A DNA stretch of 64,000 bases from RYN-133 sp963708645 (GCA_963708645.1 CAVPTA010000002.1:1-64000); one strand, 5' to 3'; positions 1 through 9,053 are shown, numbered from the stretch's first letter. The notes: generated by a model from the letters alone, not told the origin. Numbers and translations are program-made.

Positions 1-15
1 TCATCGCTTTGTCGA

Positions 16-1203
16 GTGCTCCGCAATCGCGCAGCGTCGATCGACGTTGTGCCGGATTACCGGCTCGAACCTGCACAGGCGTGGCCGGATGCGCATCGCG
101 ATGACCGCCGCGCGCCGCGGCGGATGTGGACGCTGGTCGTCTCCGGAGCGGCGATCGCAGCGACAGTCGCTGCCGGCATCGTCGGGGCGCGCTTCGGTCT
201 GCTTCCGAATCGTCAGCCGAGTGGACATTCGTCGAGCTGCGTCGCCGCCACGTCCCCGCGGTTCTTGTCCGCGCTCCGTACCGGCGCGCTGCCGGTCGGC
301 GATGTCGTGCTGTCAGCAGCGCACGACGGCGGGTTGCTCGTGGCCGCCGAACGCGACGGAGTGACCACGGCCGTACGGGCGATGAGCCCGGACGGAACGA
401 TGTCGACGCTCTGGAGGGCTCGCGCAGGCGATCGGCTGCGGGCGGTGGCCAATCCGTCGGGCGCGATCAACGACACTGGTGCGGCGTTCTTGCTCGTCCC
501 CGTCAACGGCTTCAGTGCTGCGCAGGTGTACGTCGCGGGTTTGTATCACCACACACTCAAAACGGTGACGGTCGACGCTGGGTACCGCGTCAGCATCGAT
601 GCGCGAACCGCGCCCATCGCCATGGGCGACGCTATCGACATGGTCGAGACATCCGTGTCGAATCCGCGCGTCCAACAGCTCGAGCAGGTCTGGGTCGACA
701 CGCCGCTGGACGCGCTGAGGGGCCGCACGCGTGCGTCGCGGGTCATCGCGCTGCTGGCTGTCGGCGGCAATGTCGTCATGATCCGCAAGCTCGCGAACGG
801 TGCTGCCGTTGCCGACTTCGACCAGCCGCAGTACCGCCCGTCCACATTGGCACGCGCAATGCGCAACGGCTACGCCTTCGCCAGCGACGACACGACCATG
901 ACCTGGCTCAGCACCAGCGCCGGCCGCCACACCGTCTTGCAGTGGACGCCAGGTGAAGCGTCACCAACCGGTCGCGCGCTCCCCGACACCTTCGTGCCGA
1001 TCAGTGCAGCGCGCCGGTTCGCGGCTGCGGCACCATCAGGCGGCCATCAGCAATTGTTCGACTCGCGGGCCAACCGCGTCATCGAACTGCCGACGGGGGT
1101 CACGCTGCTTCAGCTCGACAGCGTCAACGCCGTCCTGGCGCTGCAGACGTCCGACGCCACGCGATATACGCGCGTTCCTGTTCAGGCTCTCGACACCTGC
1201 TGA
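16..1203 (+). CDS. Membrane-anchored hypothetical protein, possibly 5' partial
   Basis: I do not recognise a family. A cytoplasmic N-terminus of about 37 residues containing basic residues precedes one hydrophobic segment (about residues 38-60). The remaining roughly 335 residues would lie outside the membrane and look beta-rich, which might be a propeller-like or sensor domain. The start given is a GTG, but the frame stays open to the left edge of the window, so the gene may begin upstream. It ends 26 bp before the convergent esterase gene. The fold is inference; the single-anchor topology is read from the sequence. Confidence 0.6.
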   Translation: MLRNRAASIDVVPDYRLEPAQAWPDAHRDDRRAPRRMWTLVVSGAAIAATVAAGIVGARFGLLPNRQPSGHSSSCVAATSPRFLSALRTGALPVGDVVLSAAHDGGLLVAAERDGVTTAVRAMSPDGTMSTLWRARAGDRLRAVANPSGAINDTGAAFLLVPVNGFSAAQVYVAGLYHHTLKTVTVDAGYRVSIDARTAPIAMGDAIDMVETSVSNPRVQQLEQVWVDTPLDALRGRTRASRVIALLAVGGNVVMIRKLANGAAVADFDQPQYRPSTLARAMRNGYAFASDDTTMTWLSTSAGRHTVLQWTPGEASPTGRALPDTFVPISAARRFAAAAPSGGHQQLFDSRANRVIELPTGVTLLQLDSVNAVLALQTSDATRYTRVPVQALDTC

Positions 1204-1229
1204 GGTCACGCGAACATCGGGCAGGGTGC

Positions 1230-2471
1230 TCAGTCGACGAGCGCGGAGTACACCAACTGCCGCAGCTGCGAGCGGATCGGATAGGTCGACGACGGCAACA
1301 ACTGGGTCATGAACACCACCGTGATCCGCTCGACCGGGTCGACCCAGAACGCCGTGCTTGCGGCACCGCCCCAGGCGAATTCGCCCGCCGTCCCGAGCGT
1401 GTGGGACGCAACCGGGTCGAGCAGCACCGAGAAGCCGAGCCCGAACCCGACACCGTCGAAGGGTGCCTCCGCGAACAGCGGCCGGCCGAACGCAGCGAGA
1501 TCGGCGTTGCCGGGCAGGTGATTTCGCGTCATGTACCGCATGGTCCGGTCGCCGAGCACCCGCACACCGTCAAGTTCTCCGCGGTTGAGCAGGAACCGGG
1601 TGAAGCGGTGATAGTCCGACAGCGTCGAGCACAACCCGCCACCACCGGAGAACCAAGTGGGATCAAGAAACGAGTCGCCGAGCTCGCGGTTGCGGTGCAG
1701 CCCGGCGGTGTAGAGCGCGGCAAGCCGCTCGGTGTCGCGCGCCGCGAACGACGTGTCGGTCATGCCGAGCGGGCCCAGCACGAGCTCGTCGAATGCTGCG
1801 TCGAGCGGCTTTCCGGAGAGCACCTCGATGAGACGACCGAGCACGTCGGTGCTCACCGAGTAGTTCCATTCCGAACCGGGCTGGAACAGCAGCGGTAAGG
1901 CGGCGAACCTCTCGACCGCGCCGGCCAGGTCGAGATCGGCGGGTGCCGACCACTCGAACCCGGCCGCGCGGTACAGCGCGTCCACCGGGTGGGCGCGGTG
2001 GAAGCCATAGGTCAGTCCGGACGTGTGCGTGAACAGGTGCCGCACACGCATCGGCTCTGTCGCCGCGACGGTGACCGGCTTGAGGTCAGACCCGCCGGCA
2101 AACACGCGCGTCTCGGCGAACTCGGGCAGGTAGCGCGACACCGGATCGTTCAGCTCGAATGCGCCGCGCTCGTAGAGGGCCATCGCCGCGACCGAAGTGA
2201 TCGGCTTGGTCATGGAGTAGATCCGGAACACGGTGTCGAGTTCGACCGGCAGACCGGCCTCCACATCACGCAGCCCACCGGTCGCCAGGTGCGCGATCTG
2301 TCCGTCACGTGCGACCAGCACCGAATAGCCCGGCAACTTCCGATCGGTCACGTACCGGTCGAGTAGCGCGTCGATCGAGGTGAGCCGCTCGTGGTCGAAG
2401 CCGACCTGTCCCGGATCGACCTCGACGGCGAGGTTTGCGGTGGTGGCCATCCTTCGATCATGCACCGACAA
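1230..2471 (-). CDS. Serine hydrolase, beta-lactamase class C / EstB-type esterase family
   Basis: A 413-residue member of the serine beta-lactamase-like superfamily. The nucleophile motif S-x-x-K is SMTK at residues 86-89 and the second motif Y-S-V starts at Y204. A tyrosine motif ending in V instead of N is more usual in carboxylesterases (EstB, LovD-like) than in AmpC beta-lactamases. No signal peptide is visible, so it is probably cytoplasmic and acts on small esters; the substrate is unknown. M8 is an alternative start. Its 5' end overlaps the region upstream of the divergent reductase gene, so both promoters lie within or beside each other's leader. Confidence 0.85.
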   Translation of the reverse strand: MSVHDRRMATTANLAVEVDPGQVGFDHERLTSIDALLDRYVTDRKLPGYSVLVARDGQIAHLATGGLRDVEAGLPVELDTVFRIYSMTKPITSVAAMALYERGAFELNDPVSRYLPEFAETRVFAGGSDLKPVTVAATEPMRVRHLFTHTSGLTYGFHRAHPVDALYRAAGFEWSAPADLDLAGAVERFAALPLLFQPGSEWNYSVSTDVLGRLIEVLSGKPLDAAFDELVLGPLGMTDTSFAARDTERLAALYTAGLHRNRELGDSFLDPTWFSGGGGLCSTLSDYHRFTRFLLNRGELDGVRVLGDRTMRYMTRNHLPGNADLAAFGRPLFAEAPFDGVGFGLGFSVLLDPVASHTLGTAGEFAWGGAASTAFWVDPVERITVVFMTQLLPSSTYPIRSQLRQLVYSALVD

Positions 2472-2479
2472 TCGGAGCC

Positions 2480-3418
2480 GTGAGACTGCCGCGCTCGCTC
2501 GCCCGGTTCAACCGTGTCGTCACCAACCGCATCCAAGGCTGGTGGGCGCCGTATCTTGCGCCGTGGGTGCTGCTCACGCACCGCGGGAGGGTCAGCGGTC
2601 GCGAGTATCGCAATCCGGTGTTCGCCACGCGCAGCGGTTCGCAGCTGCGTCTCGCGGTGCTCTACGGCACCGAGTCGGACTGGGTGCGCAATGTCCTGGC
2701 CGCCGGGCAGGCCGACCTCGTGCGACTGGGACGGCCGTTGCGCATTGCCGACCCGCAGCTCGTCGCGACGTCCGGACGTGCCGACCTGGGCTGGCTGGGA
2801 CGGGTGGCGCCGCACGTCGTGATCGCTCGCATCGTGACGGGGCCGGGCGTGCGCAGCTTCGACCCGACGCGACTCGGCACCCGCGAGGCCGACGCCTGGA
2901 TCGGCTACTACCGCCACGAGTGGCGCAGCGTCCTGACCGCGTCGCTCTCACTGGTCGCCGAGGGCTTCGGCATGGGACGACGCCGCACCATGCTCGGCGC
3001 CTTATACGTATTGCGGGCGAACCAGAAGTGGTCGCCGTACCCACGCAACGATCCCGACGGAGCGCGCGAGTTCATGCGCCGGTTCTACGCGCTCGTGAAG
3101 GCCGATGGTGGGTTGTCGATCGATCCGCGCGAGGCCGCCGAGCGCGAGGTCGACTGGTGGCGAATCCACCGCGTCCATCAGCGTGAATCAGGGCTCACCG
3201 AAGACGATCTGACCAACTCCGTCGCACACCTGTACAGCTACGTGTACTCGGTGCCCGAATCGGCGGTGCACGAGGCGGCCCGGCTGCGGGTCGAGGCGAT
3301 GCGGCTCTCGGACGAGTGGGTCGAGGCCGGCTGCGATCTCGGCAGCCCGGTGCTCGCCGAGGAACGGCGCACGCTCATCGAGTCCTACCGTGCGTTGCGA
3401 ACCGCCGTCGAGCGCTGA
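2480..3418 (+). CDS. Deazaflavin-dependent nitroreductase-like protein with extra C-terminal domain
   Basis: The N-terminal part (about residues 10-130) resembles the F420/FMN-binding split-barrel nitroreductase family, with the strand pair around LLTHRGRVSGREYRNPV typical of that fold. Residues about 140-312 form a second, helix-rich and Trp/Tyr-rich domain that I do not recognise. I chose GTG 2480 because a purine-rich stretch precedes it; an in-frame ATG at 2435 would extend into the divergent esterase gene. It converges on the amylosucrase gene with no intergenic space, the two stop codons abutting. Reductase function is inference; cofactor binding was not tested. Confidence 0.7.
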   Translation: MRLPRSLARFNRVVTNRIQGWWAPYLAPWVLLTHRGRVSGREYRNPVFATRSGSQLRLAVLYGTESDWVRNVLAAGQADLVRLGRPLRIADPQLVATSGRADLGWLGRVAPHVVIARIVTGPGVRSFDPTRLGTREADAWIGYYRHEWRSVLTASLSLVAEGFGMGRRRTMLGALYVLRANQKWSPYPRNDPDGAREFMRRFYALVKADGGLSIDPREAAEREVDWWRIHRVHQRESGLTEDDLTNSVAHLYSYVYSVPESAVHEAARLRVEAMRLSDEWVEAGCDLGSPVLAEERRTLIESYRALRTAVER

Positions 3419-5416
3419 TCATTTGTCGACCCGGCGGGCAAGCGGTTCGGTGTATGGCGTCCGCTCGACGGCGACTGAGCGGCGCCGGCCCTGTTCGGTG
3501 TCGGCCTCGACCAGCCACATCGCCTGATAGGGCGCGAGCCAGATGTTGCCGTCGTCGGCCACCGGCACGGTCGTGCCCGTCAGGGTGTCGTGCGCGCGGC
3601 ACCACCCGAGATCGGCCACACGATGCCAGGGGAACGGGCGGGCGTCGTCGGCGATGTTGGCCAGCTCGAGCAGATCCCCTTCAGGGTGCCGTCGCAGCAC
3701 CACCAGTACGCCGGGATCGGACGGGTCGAGCGCCTGCGCAGTGACCGAGGCGTGCAGGTGCGGCAGGCCGGCACGCACCCGGGCGAGATGCGCCAGTCCG
3801 GCGAACATCCGGGCAGGCACCGTCCCGGGGACGTGTCGCTGCGCCTGCCGTGCGGCGTCCATGTGTGGGCGGTGCAGCCAGCGGTTGTCGTCCTGGTGGC
3901 CAGGTTCCTCGGCCCAGCGCGCGTCAGCGGGCAGACCGATCTCGTCGCCCATCCACACCACGGGCACGCCGCCCCAGCCGAGCACGATCGCGTATGCCAG
4001 CAGCACGCGCGCGACGGCGGCGTCGACCTGCTCGGGTGAGCAGGCATCGTCGAGTCCGGTCAGCGACGAAGTCGAACCACTGATGCGCCGGTCGCCGGTG
4101 GCCGGGTTCGCCTGGAACACCTCGCCGTGCGCGAACGAGCCGGGGAACGTGCCGCTGTAGAAATCCGACAGGAACGCCCGGTGGGCGAAGCCGTTGAGCC
4201 CTACCGCAGCGGCGTCACCGTCGTCGATCGCCCACCCGATGTCGTCGTGGCAGCGCACGTAGGTGATCCACGCGGTCGTCGACGGAACGATCGGGAGCTC
4301 CTGCAGTGCATGCACGGCGAGCCGGACGTCACGCGTCGCGAGCATCGACCACACCTGCACCATCAACGTGTTGTGATAGGCGAGATCGCTGACCTTGCCG
4401 TGGTGACGGCCGCTGCCGAGGTAGTGCGCCAACTCGTCCGGCGCGACGATCGCCTCGGCCTTCAGCACGGTCGCCGGGCAGGCGATGCGGATCAGGGCCC
4501 GCAGCGCCTGGGTGATCGAGTGCACCTCGGGTTGGTTCTGGCAGTTGGTGCCCGACCGCTTCCACACGAACGCGATCGCGTCCAGCCGCAGTACGTCGAC
4601 GCCGACATTGGCGAGGAACAGCACGATGTCGGCGAACTCGGCGAACACGTCCGGGTTCGACCAGTTCAGATCCCACTGGAACTCGTTGAATGTGGTCCAG
4701 ACCCAGCCGTCGAGGTCGTCGTCCCAGGTGAAGTTGCCCGGGGCGAAGTCGGGGAAGACCTCCGGCAGGGTGCGCTCGTAGGCGTCCGGGCCGGTGCGGT
4801 CGTCGAAGATGTGGAAGTAGCGGCGGTAGTGCGGATCGCCGGCCCGGGCAGCGACCGCCCACTGGTGCTCGCGGGCGACATGATTGAGGACGAGGTCCAG
4901 CACCAGGCTGATGCCGGCCTCGTGCAGCGTCTCGGCGAGGCGGCGCAGGTCGTCGAGTGTGCCGAGATCGCTGCGCACCTCCCGGTAGTCGGCGACCGCA
5001 TACCCGCCGTCACTGTCGCCGTCACGCGGGCGCAGCAGCGGCATCAGGTGCAGGTAGGTGACGCCGAGATCGTGCAGATAGGGCACCTGCGCGCCGACGC
5101 CGGCCAAGGTGTCGGCGAAGCGATCGGCGTAGGCCGCGTAACCGAGCATCGACGGCTGCTGGAACCAGTCCGGGGCCAGTGTGCGGGCCTGGTCGAGCCG
5201 GTGCAGTCGCGGGTCGCGCGCGGCATACGCAGCGCCGGCGAGCCGGAGCAGGCGCCGCTCGAGTTCCTCGGTCCGGGCGGGGGAGTAGACCGCGGCCAGC
5301 CCGGCGCGCAGGTCGGGCCACCAGCGTTCGCAGCGCAGCTCGAAGTTCTCACGGCGCTCGGCCGACAGACCAGCGGGCAGCACCGGGTGCGGCGTGTGAC
5401 CCTGCACGCGCACCAC
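3419..5416 (-). CDS. Amylosucrase, GH13 family
   Basis: A 665-residue alpha-amylase superfamily enzyme with the length and layout of amylosucrases, which make alpha-1,4-glucan from sucrose and release fructose. The four conserved GH13 regions are intact: DLVLNHV at 174-180, VLRLDAIAF at 275-283 with the expected nucleophile D279, LKAEAI with acid/base E321, and RCHDDIGW with H390 and D391. An N-terminal helical domain precedes the barrel, as in the Neisseria and Deinococcus enzymes. No signal peptide is seen, so it is probably cytoplasmic. The start is GTG. No sucrose transporter or glycogen gene is adjacent. Trehalose synthase or sucrose hydrolase are less likely alternatives. Confidence 0.88.
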   Translation of the reverse strand: MVRVQGHTPHPVLPAGLSAERRENFELRCERWWPDLRAGLAAVYSPARTEELERRLLRLAGAAYAARDPRLHRLDQARTLAPDWFQQPSMLGYAAYADRFADTLAGVGAQVPYLHDLGVTYLHLMPLLRPRDGDSDGGYAVADYREVRSDLGTLDDLRRLAETLHEAGISLVLDLVLNHVAREHQWAVAARAGDPHYRRYFHIFDDRTGPDAYERTLPEVFPDFAPGNFTWDDDLDGWVWTTFNEFQWDLNWSNPDVFAEFADIVLFLANVGVDVLRLDAIAFVWKRSGTNCQNQPEVHSITQALRALIRIACPATVLKAEAIVAPDELAHYLGSGRHHGKVSDLAYHNTLMVQVWSMLATRDVRLAVHALQELPIVPSTTAWITYVRCHDDIGWAIDDGDAAAVGLNGFAHRAFLSDFYSGTFPGSFAHGEVFQANPATGDRRISGSTSSLTGLDDACSPEQVDAAVARVLLAYAIVLGWGGVPVVWMGDEIGLPADARWAEEPGHQDDNRWLHRPHMDAARQAQRHVPGTVPARMFAGLAHLARVRAGLPHLHASVTAQALDPSDPGVLVVLRRHPEGDLLELANIADDARPFPWHRVADLGWCRAHDTLTGTTVPVADDGNIWLAPYQAMWLVEADTEQGRRRSVAVERTPYTEPLARRVDK

Positions 5417-5669
5417 CCCCGAGCGAGATCTTCCTCCCGGCTCGGCAGTGCCCGTCAGGCGGTCGATTCAGCCAGTGACCCTTGACCGCACCGCGAGTGT
5501 TTCTTTACGCGGTCTTGACTTATCCGGGCGCCCGGAGGTGAGACTCGGAGGTGCGATCACCGATTCCGGCCCCGGGGAAGTAGGGCCTGGCGATCGGGTT
5601 GGCTCGTGAACTCGGCAGTCCCGTCGCGGGGAGGGGACGGCCACACCCGCACCCGAAGGATGCCGACAG
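5417..5669 (+). other. Long GC-rich leader upstream of the NlpC/P60 gene
   Basis: About 250 bp without a gene. It contains two TTGAC hexamers (5482 and 5515) that could be -35 elements and several self-complementary GC blocks, for example GGTGCGATCACC and CCCCGGGG around 5550-5577. In actinobacteria, genes for NlpC/P60 and Rpf wall hydrolases often carry a ydaO-type cyclic-di-AMP riboswitch in such a leader. I cannot match the consensus by eye, so this is only a place to look. Confidence 0.25.
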
Positions 5670-6842
5670 ATGACCCTCCCCACCACAATGTCCACGCTGC
5701 GCACCCGCGCAGGCAGCCTGCTGGCCGCCCTCGCGGTGGGCGTGTCGATGCTCGCGGCCGCCGCGGCCACCGCTGTCGCAGCGACGCCCGCGCACGCGAA
5801 CAACCCGGCCGGGCCGCACGACCCGATCGGTGTGCTCGAGACGATCGTGGCCAACCGCGGCGGTAGCTACACCCTCAACGGGTGGGCCGCTGACCCGGAC
5901 GCGCTGACCTCGAACGCCACCGTCCTGGTGCTCGTCGACGGGCAGAAGCGCGGCTCGGTCGTCACCTCGATCGCACGTCCGCGCATCGTGAGCCGGCACC
6001 ACACCGGCGCGACCCCGGGTTTCACCACGACCATCACTCCCGGCACGGGCGTCCACACTGTCTGTGCCGCCGTGGCGAACGCGCTGCAGGGCCTGCCGAC
6101 CGTCCTGCGTTGCTTCACAACGCCGCTGGGTTCGCCGGTCACCGGCAACCACAACCCGCAGGGTCAGGTCACCTTCACCGGTGCATCCAGCAACACGATG
6201 ACTGTGAGCGGCCACGTGGGCGACCCCGACTTCTCGGCCAGCCGTCTGGCCGTGGTTCTCTACGTCGACGGGTCGGCCGCCAAGACGGTCGACACGGCCT
6301 GGGGCAAGACGAAGACGGGCACGATGGTGAATCACTTCGCGATCAGCGTGCCGGTCTCGACCGGATCGCACCTCGGCTGCGTCTGGGTCGTCAACATCGG
6401 CTTCGGATCGAACAGCTTCCTCGGCTGCAGCGCCGCCGACACCCGCGGCAAGGCGGGCAGTGGCGCGGTGACGACGCCTGCGATGAACAAGCAGGTCGTC
6501 AAGATCGCCAAGCGCCAGATCGGCAAGCCGTACGTATACGCAGCAGCCGGACCGAACTCGTTCGACTGCTCCGGCCTGGTCGTGTTCAGCTACGCCCGCT
6601 CGGGGATGCCCGGCATCTATCACCAGTCCGGCGTGCAGTTCAACGACGCGCGCCTGATCCCGGCCTCGCGAGCAGTTCCGGGCGATCTGGTCTTCTACCA
6701 CGACAACCTCGGCGTCGTTTATCACGTCGGCATCTACCTCGGGCCGAACAACACCGTGGCAGCAATCGACCCGGCCGAGGGCGTCAACTACCAGTCGATC
6801 AACTGGGGCTGGGCGACGTACGGATCGTTCACCCACTCCTGA
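5670..6842 (+). CDS. Secreted NlpC/P60 cell-wall peptidase with two N-terminal repeat domains
   Basis: A 390-residue exported peptidoglycan endopeptidase. A signal peptide of about 44 residues ends at AHA|NN. Two beta-rich repeats follow (about 50-150 and 155-265). Each has a G-x-x-x-D-P-D turn, a V-L/Y-V-D-G strand and a C-terminal pair of cysteines that probably forms a disulfide. The C-terminal 120 residues are the NlpC/P60 domain with catalytic Cys in FDCSGL (C300) and His in YHVGIYLGPNN (H352). Such enzymes cut the D-Glu/diamino-acid bond of stem peptides. ATG 5670 is preceded by GAAGGA. A strong hairpin terminator follows the stop. Confidence 0.9.
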   Translation: MTLPTTMSTLRTRAGSLLAALAVGVSMLAAAAATAVAATPAHANNPAGPHDPIGVLETIVANRGGSYTLNGWAADPDALTSNATVLVLVDGQKRGSVVTSIARPRIVSRHHTGATPGFTTTITPGTGVHTVCAAVANALQGLPTVLRCFTTPLGSPVTGNHNPQGQVTFTGASSNTMTVSGHVGDPDFSASRLAVVLYVDGSAAKTVDTAWGKTKTGTMVNHFAISVPVSTGSHLGCVWVVNIGFGSNSFLGCSAADTRGKAGSGAVTTPAMNKQVVKIAKRQIGKPYVYAAAGPNSFDCSGLVVFSYARSGMPGIYHQSGVQFNDARLIPASRAVPGDLVFYHDNLGVVYHVGIYLGPNNTVAAIDPAEGVNYQSINWGWATYGSFTHS

Positions 6843-6851
6843 CCCCCGGAC

Positions 6852-6889
6852 CGTCCGGCCGGGGTGGGCGTGCCCACCCCGGCTGGACG
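6852..6889 (+). terminator. Rho-independent-type hairpin after the NlpC/P60 gene
   Basis: Two 18-nt arms (6852-6869 and 6872-6889) pair along their whole length with one G-U wobble around a two-base loop. There is no T-tract, as is common in actinobacterial terminators. It lies 9 bp after the stop codon. Confidence 0.75.
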
Positions 6890-6956
6890 TGGCCCGCGCT
6901 CCTGGCGATGATTCCTGTGACAGGAAGTCCGGCGAGACGGAGGGCCGCGCGACCCG

Positions 6957-8231
6957 ATGAACCACAAGCTGCTGATCGACCTGATCAGCGTGCCCTTGTT
7001 CACCGGGGTCATCGGCTACATCACCAACTGGACCGGCGTCCTGATGCTGTTCCGGCCGCTGCGCTTCCACGGGGTGCACATCCCGGGCCTGAAGGTGCTC
7101 TTCCCGATCCTGCCCCGGCGGGTGCAGGTGCTGCCGCTGATCCGCTATGACGGCGGCCTCGGCTGGCAGGGCATCGTTCCCTCGCGCGCGGACAAGATGG
7201 CCAGCATCGCCGTCGACAAGGGGCTGCTGAAGCTCGGCAACATGTCCGACTTCTACCGCGAGCTCGAACCCGATCAGATCGCCGAGCATCTCGCAGGCGT
7301 CGCGCAGAGCGAGATCCGCGACGTCGTCGAGCAGATCATGCGTCAGGAGAACCCGCAGCTGTGGCACGATCTGCCGCCGCTCGTGCGCGAGGCCGTCCAC
7401 GCCCGGGTGCGTCAGCAGCTGCCGGCGGTCATCCGCGAGATCACCGACGAGATCGGCGAGAACGTCGACCAGCTCATCGACGCGAAACTCATGGTCATCC
7501 GCTACTTCGTCGCCCACCCCGAACTGCTGAACGAGCTGTTCATGATCATGGGCAAGAAGGAACTGCGGTTCATGCAGAACTTCGGGTTCTACTTCGGGTT
7601 CCCGATGGGCTTCGTCCTCGTCGGCGTGCTGCAGTTGCTGCCGTACTGGTGGGTGCTGCCGGTCGGCGGCGTGATCATCGGCTGGGTCGTCAACTACATC
7701 GGCCTCGAGATGATCTTCGAGCCTGCTCGCCCGACCTGGTGGGTGCCTTGGCGTCAGGGGCTGCTGCTCAAGCGCAAGGACGAGGTGACCGAGCTCTACG
7801 CGCAGATGATCGCCGACAAGGTGATCACGTTGCAGAACATCGGCGACGAGTTGCTCACCGGCCCCCGCAGCGATCGCACGAAGCAGATGCTGTTCGACCA
7901 ACTGCGCCCTGCCGTCGACCGCGCGGTCGGACCGGCGCGGCGCGCGGTGCGAGTGGCGATCGGGTCACGCGAGTACGAGCAGATCCGATCCTCGCTCGCC
8001 GTGGAGGCGAGCACGTTCGCGCCGATAGCATTCTCCGATGCCGCGTTCAACAAGCGGCAGGCCGGCAAGATCCGGTCCTTCATCGCGGCGCAGATGCATG
8101 AGATGGGACCGGAGGACTTCGTCGAGATGTTGCGCTCGGCAATCAAGCAGGACGAGTGGCTGCTGTTCGTGCACGGCGGCGCACTCGGCTTCTTCGCCGG
8201 TTGGCTGCACCTGTTGATCTTCGGAGTGTGA
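6957..8231 (+). CDS. DUF445 family membrane protein
   Basis: A 424-residue protein of the DUF445 (YheB-like) family, function unknown. The hydrophobic N-terminus carries the family's G-Y-x-T-N-W motif (GYITNWTGVLMLF), two further membrane segments lie near residues 205-245, and the last residues form another. The middle is amphipathic and charged. ATG 6957 has a GGAGGG element upstream. The stop is separated by one base from the start of the DUF4393 gene, so the two are almost certainly co-translated. Confidence 0.85.
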   Translation: MNHKLLIDLISVPLFTGVIGYITNWTGVLMLFRPLRFHGVHIPGLKVLFPILPRRVQVLPLIRYDGGLGWQGIVPSRADKMASIAVDKGLLKLGNMSDFYRELEPDQIAEHLAGVAQSEIRDVVEQIMRQENPQLWHDLPPLVREAVHARVRQQLPAVIREITDEIGENVDQLIDAKLMVIRYFVAHPELLNELFMIMGKKELRFMQNFGFYFGFPMGFVLVGVLQLLPYWWVLPVGGVIIGWVVNYIGLEMIFEPARPTWWVPWRQGLLLKRKDEVTELYAQMIADKVITLQNIGDELLTGPRSDRTKQMLFDQLRPAVDRAVGPARRAVRVAIGSREYEQIRSSLAVEASTFAPIAFSDAAFNKRQAGKIRSFIAAQMHEMGPEDFVEMLRSAIKQDEWLLFVHGGALGFFAGWLHLLIFGV

Positions 8232-8232
8232 G

Positions 8233-9051
8233 ATGAGCGAGGAACCGGACGCACCGTCGGCAGGTGAGCTGCTGCGCGGCGCCGCGGGCTTCGCCCAGGT
8301 CGCCTGGACGGCGTCGTGGAAGCTCGCCTCGTTGACTGCTCAGGCCTCCGTCGTCAGCGCGAACTACGTCATGGATCGCGCCGTCGCCGGTGAGTCGGCC
8401 GCCGCGATCATGCAGGAAGCCGTGCACGACCTGCGCGCCGCCGCGTGGAAGGCGCTGGGGATCATCAGCGCCTCCGACCCGCGCGCTGCGGCGGCCGAGC
8501 GCGCGCTGCGCGACAGCGATGTCGAGGATCTGCGAAAGCGCGGGGCCGACCTGTTGCGGCGCTCGAACGACGTCCACGTCGTCGAGGACACGCACCCGGC
8601 GTTCGCGCGCATCCTCAGCGAGCTCACGCCGGACGAGGCGCGCATCCTGCGCTTCCTGTATCTGGAGGGACCCCAGCCGTCGATCGACGTGCGCACCGCC
8701 CGGCCGCTCGGGATCGGGTCCGAACTGGTGGCCGCCGGGCTGAACATGATCGGCGAGCACGCCGGGTGCCGCCACCTCGACAACGTCGGGCAGTACCTGA
8801 CCAACCTGCAGCGCCTCGGACTGATCGAGTTCTCGAAGGAGCAGGTGACCAACCCGCAGCGCTACCAGGTCGTCGAGGCGCAGCCGAAGGTCGCCGACGC
8901 GATGAAGCACGCCGGACGCATGCCGAAGGCGGTGCACCGCAGCATCCACCTCAACGAGTTCGGCCGGACGTTCTGCGAAACGTGCTTGCCGGTGGGGGAG
9001 TTGCGAATGATCGCCGAGGGCCCGGCCAACGGCCGTCCCAAGCCGGGCTGA
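8233..9051 (+). CDS. DUF4393 (Abi-alpha-like) protein
   Basis: A 272-residue protein with the DUF4393 signature in its second half (HPAFARILSELTPDEARILRF, then a paired helical block to about residue 250 ending in FGRTFCETCLP). Family members were named after a phage abortive-infection factor, but most are chromosomal with no tested role. The N-terminal hydrophobic helix (about 10-45) may bind membrane. It sits directly behind the DUF445 membrane protein in what looks like a two-gene operon, suggesting a joint envelope role. A defence role would be speculation. Confidence 0.75.
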   Translation: MSEEPDAPSAGELLRGAAGFAQVAWTASWKLASLTAQASVVSANYVMDRAVAGESAAAIMQEAVHDLRAAAWKALGIISASDPRAAAAERALRDSDVEDLRKRGADLLRRSNDVHVVEDTHPAFARILSELTPDEARILRFLYLEGPQPSIDVRTARPLGIGSELVAAGLNMIGEHAGCRHLDNVGQYLTNLQRLGLIEFSKEQVTNPQRYQVVEAQPKVADAMKHAGRMPKAVHRSIHLNEFGRTFCETCLPVGELRMIAEGPANGRPKPG

Positions 9052-9053
9052 GG

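Noticed and set aside
126..956. Arg-rich plus-strand frame inside the first gene
   Set aside because: It is the +1 shadow of the membrane-anchored protein, recognisable by its R/G/H-rich composition.
5520..7901. A 793-codon open frame on the minus strand
   Set aside because: It lies opposite the clear NlpC/P60 and DUF445 genes; its His/Asp/Arg/Val-rich composition is the usual antisense shadow of high-GC genes.
8233..9051. DUF4393 gene considered as a demonstrated phage-defence gene
   Set aside because: Only the family nickname supports this; there is no defence context.
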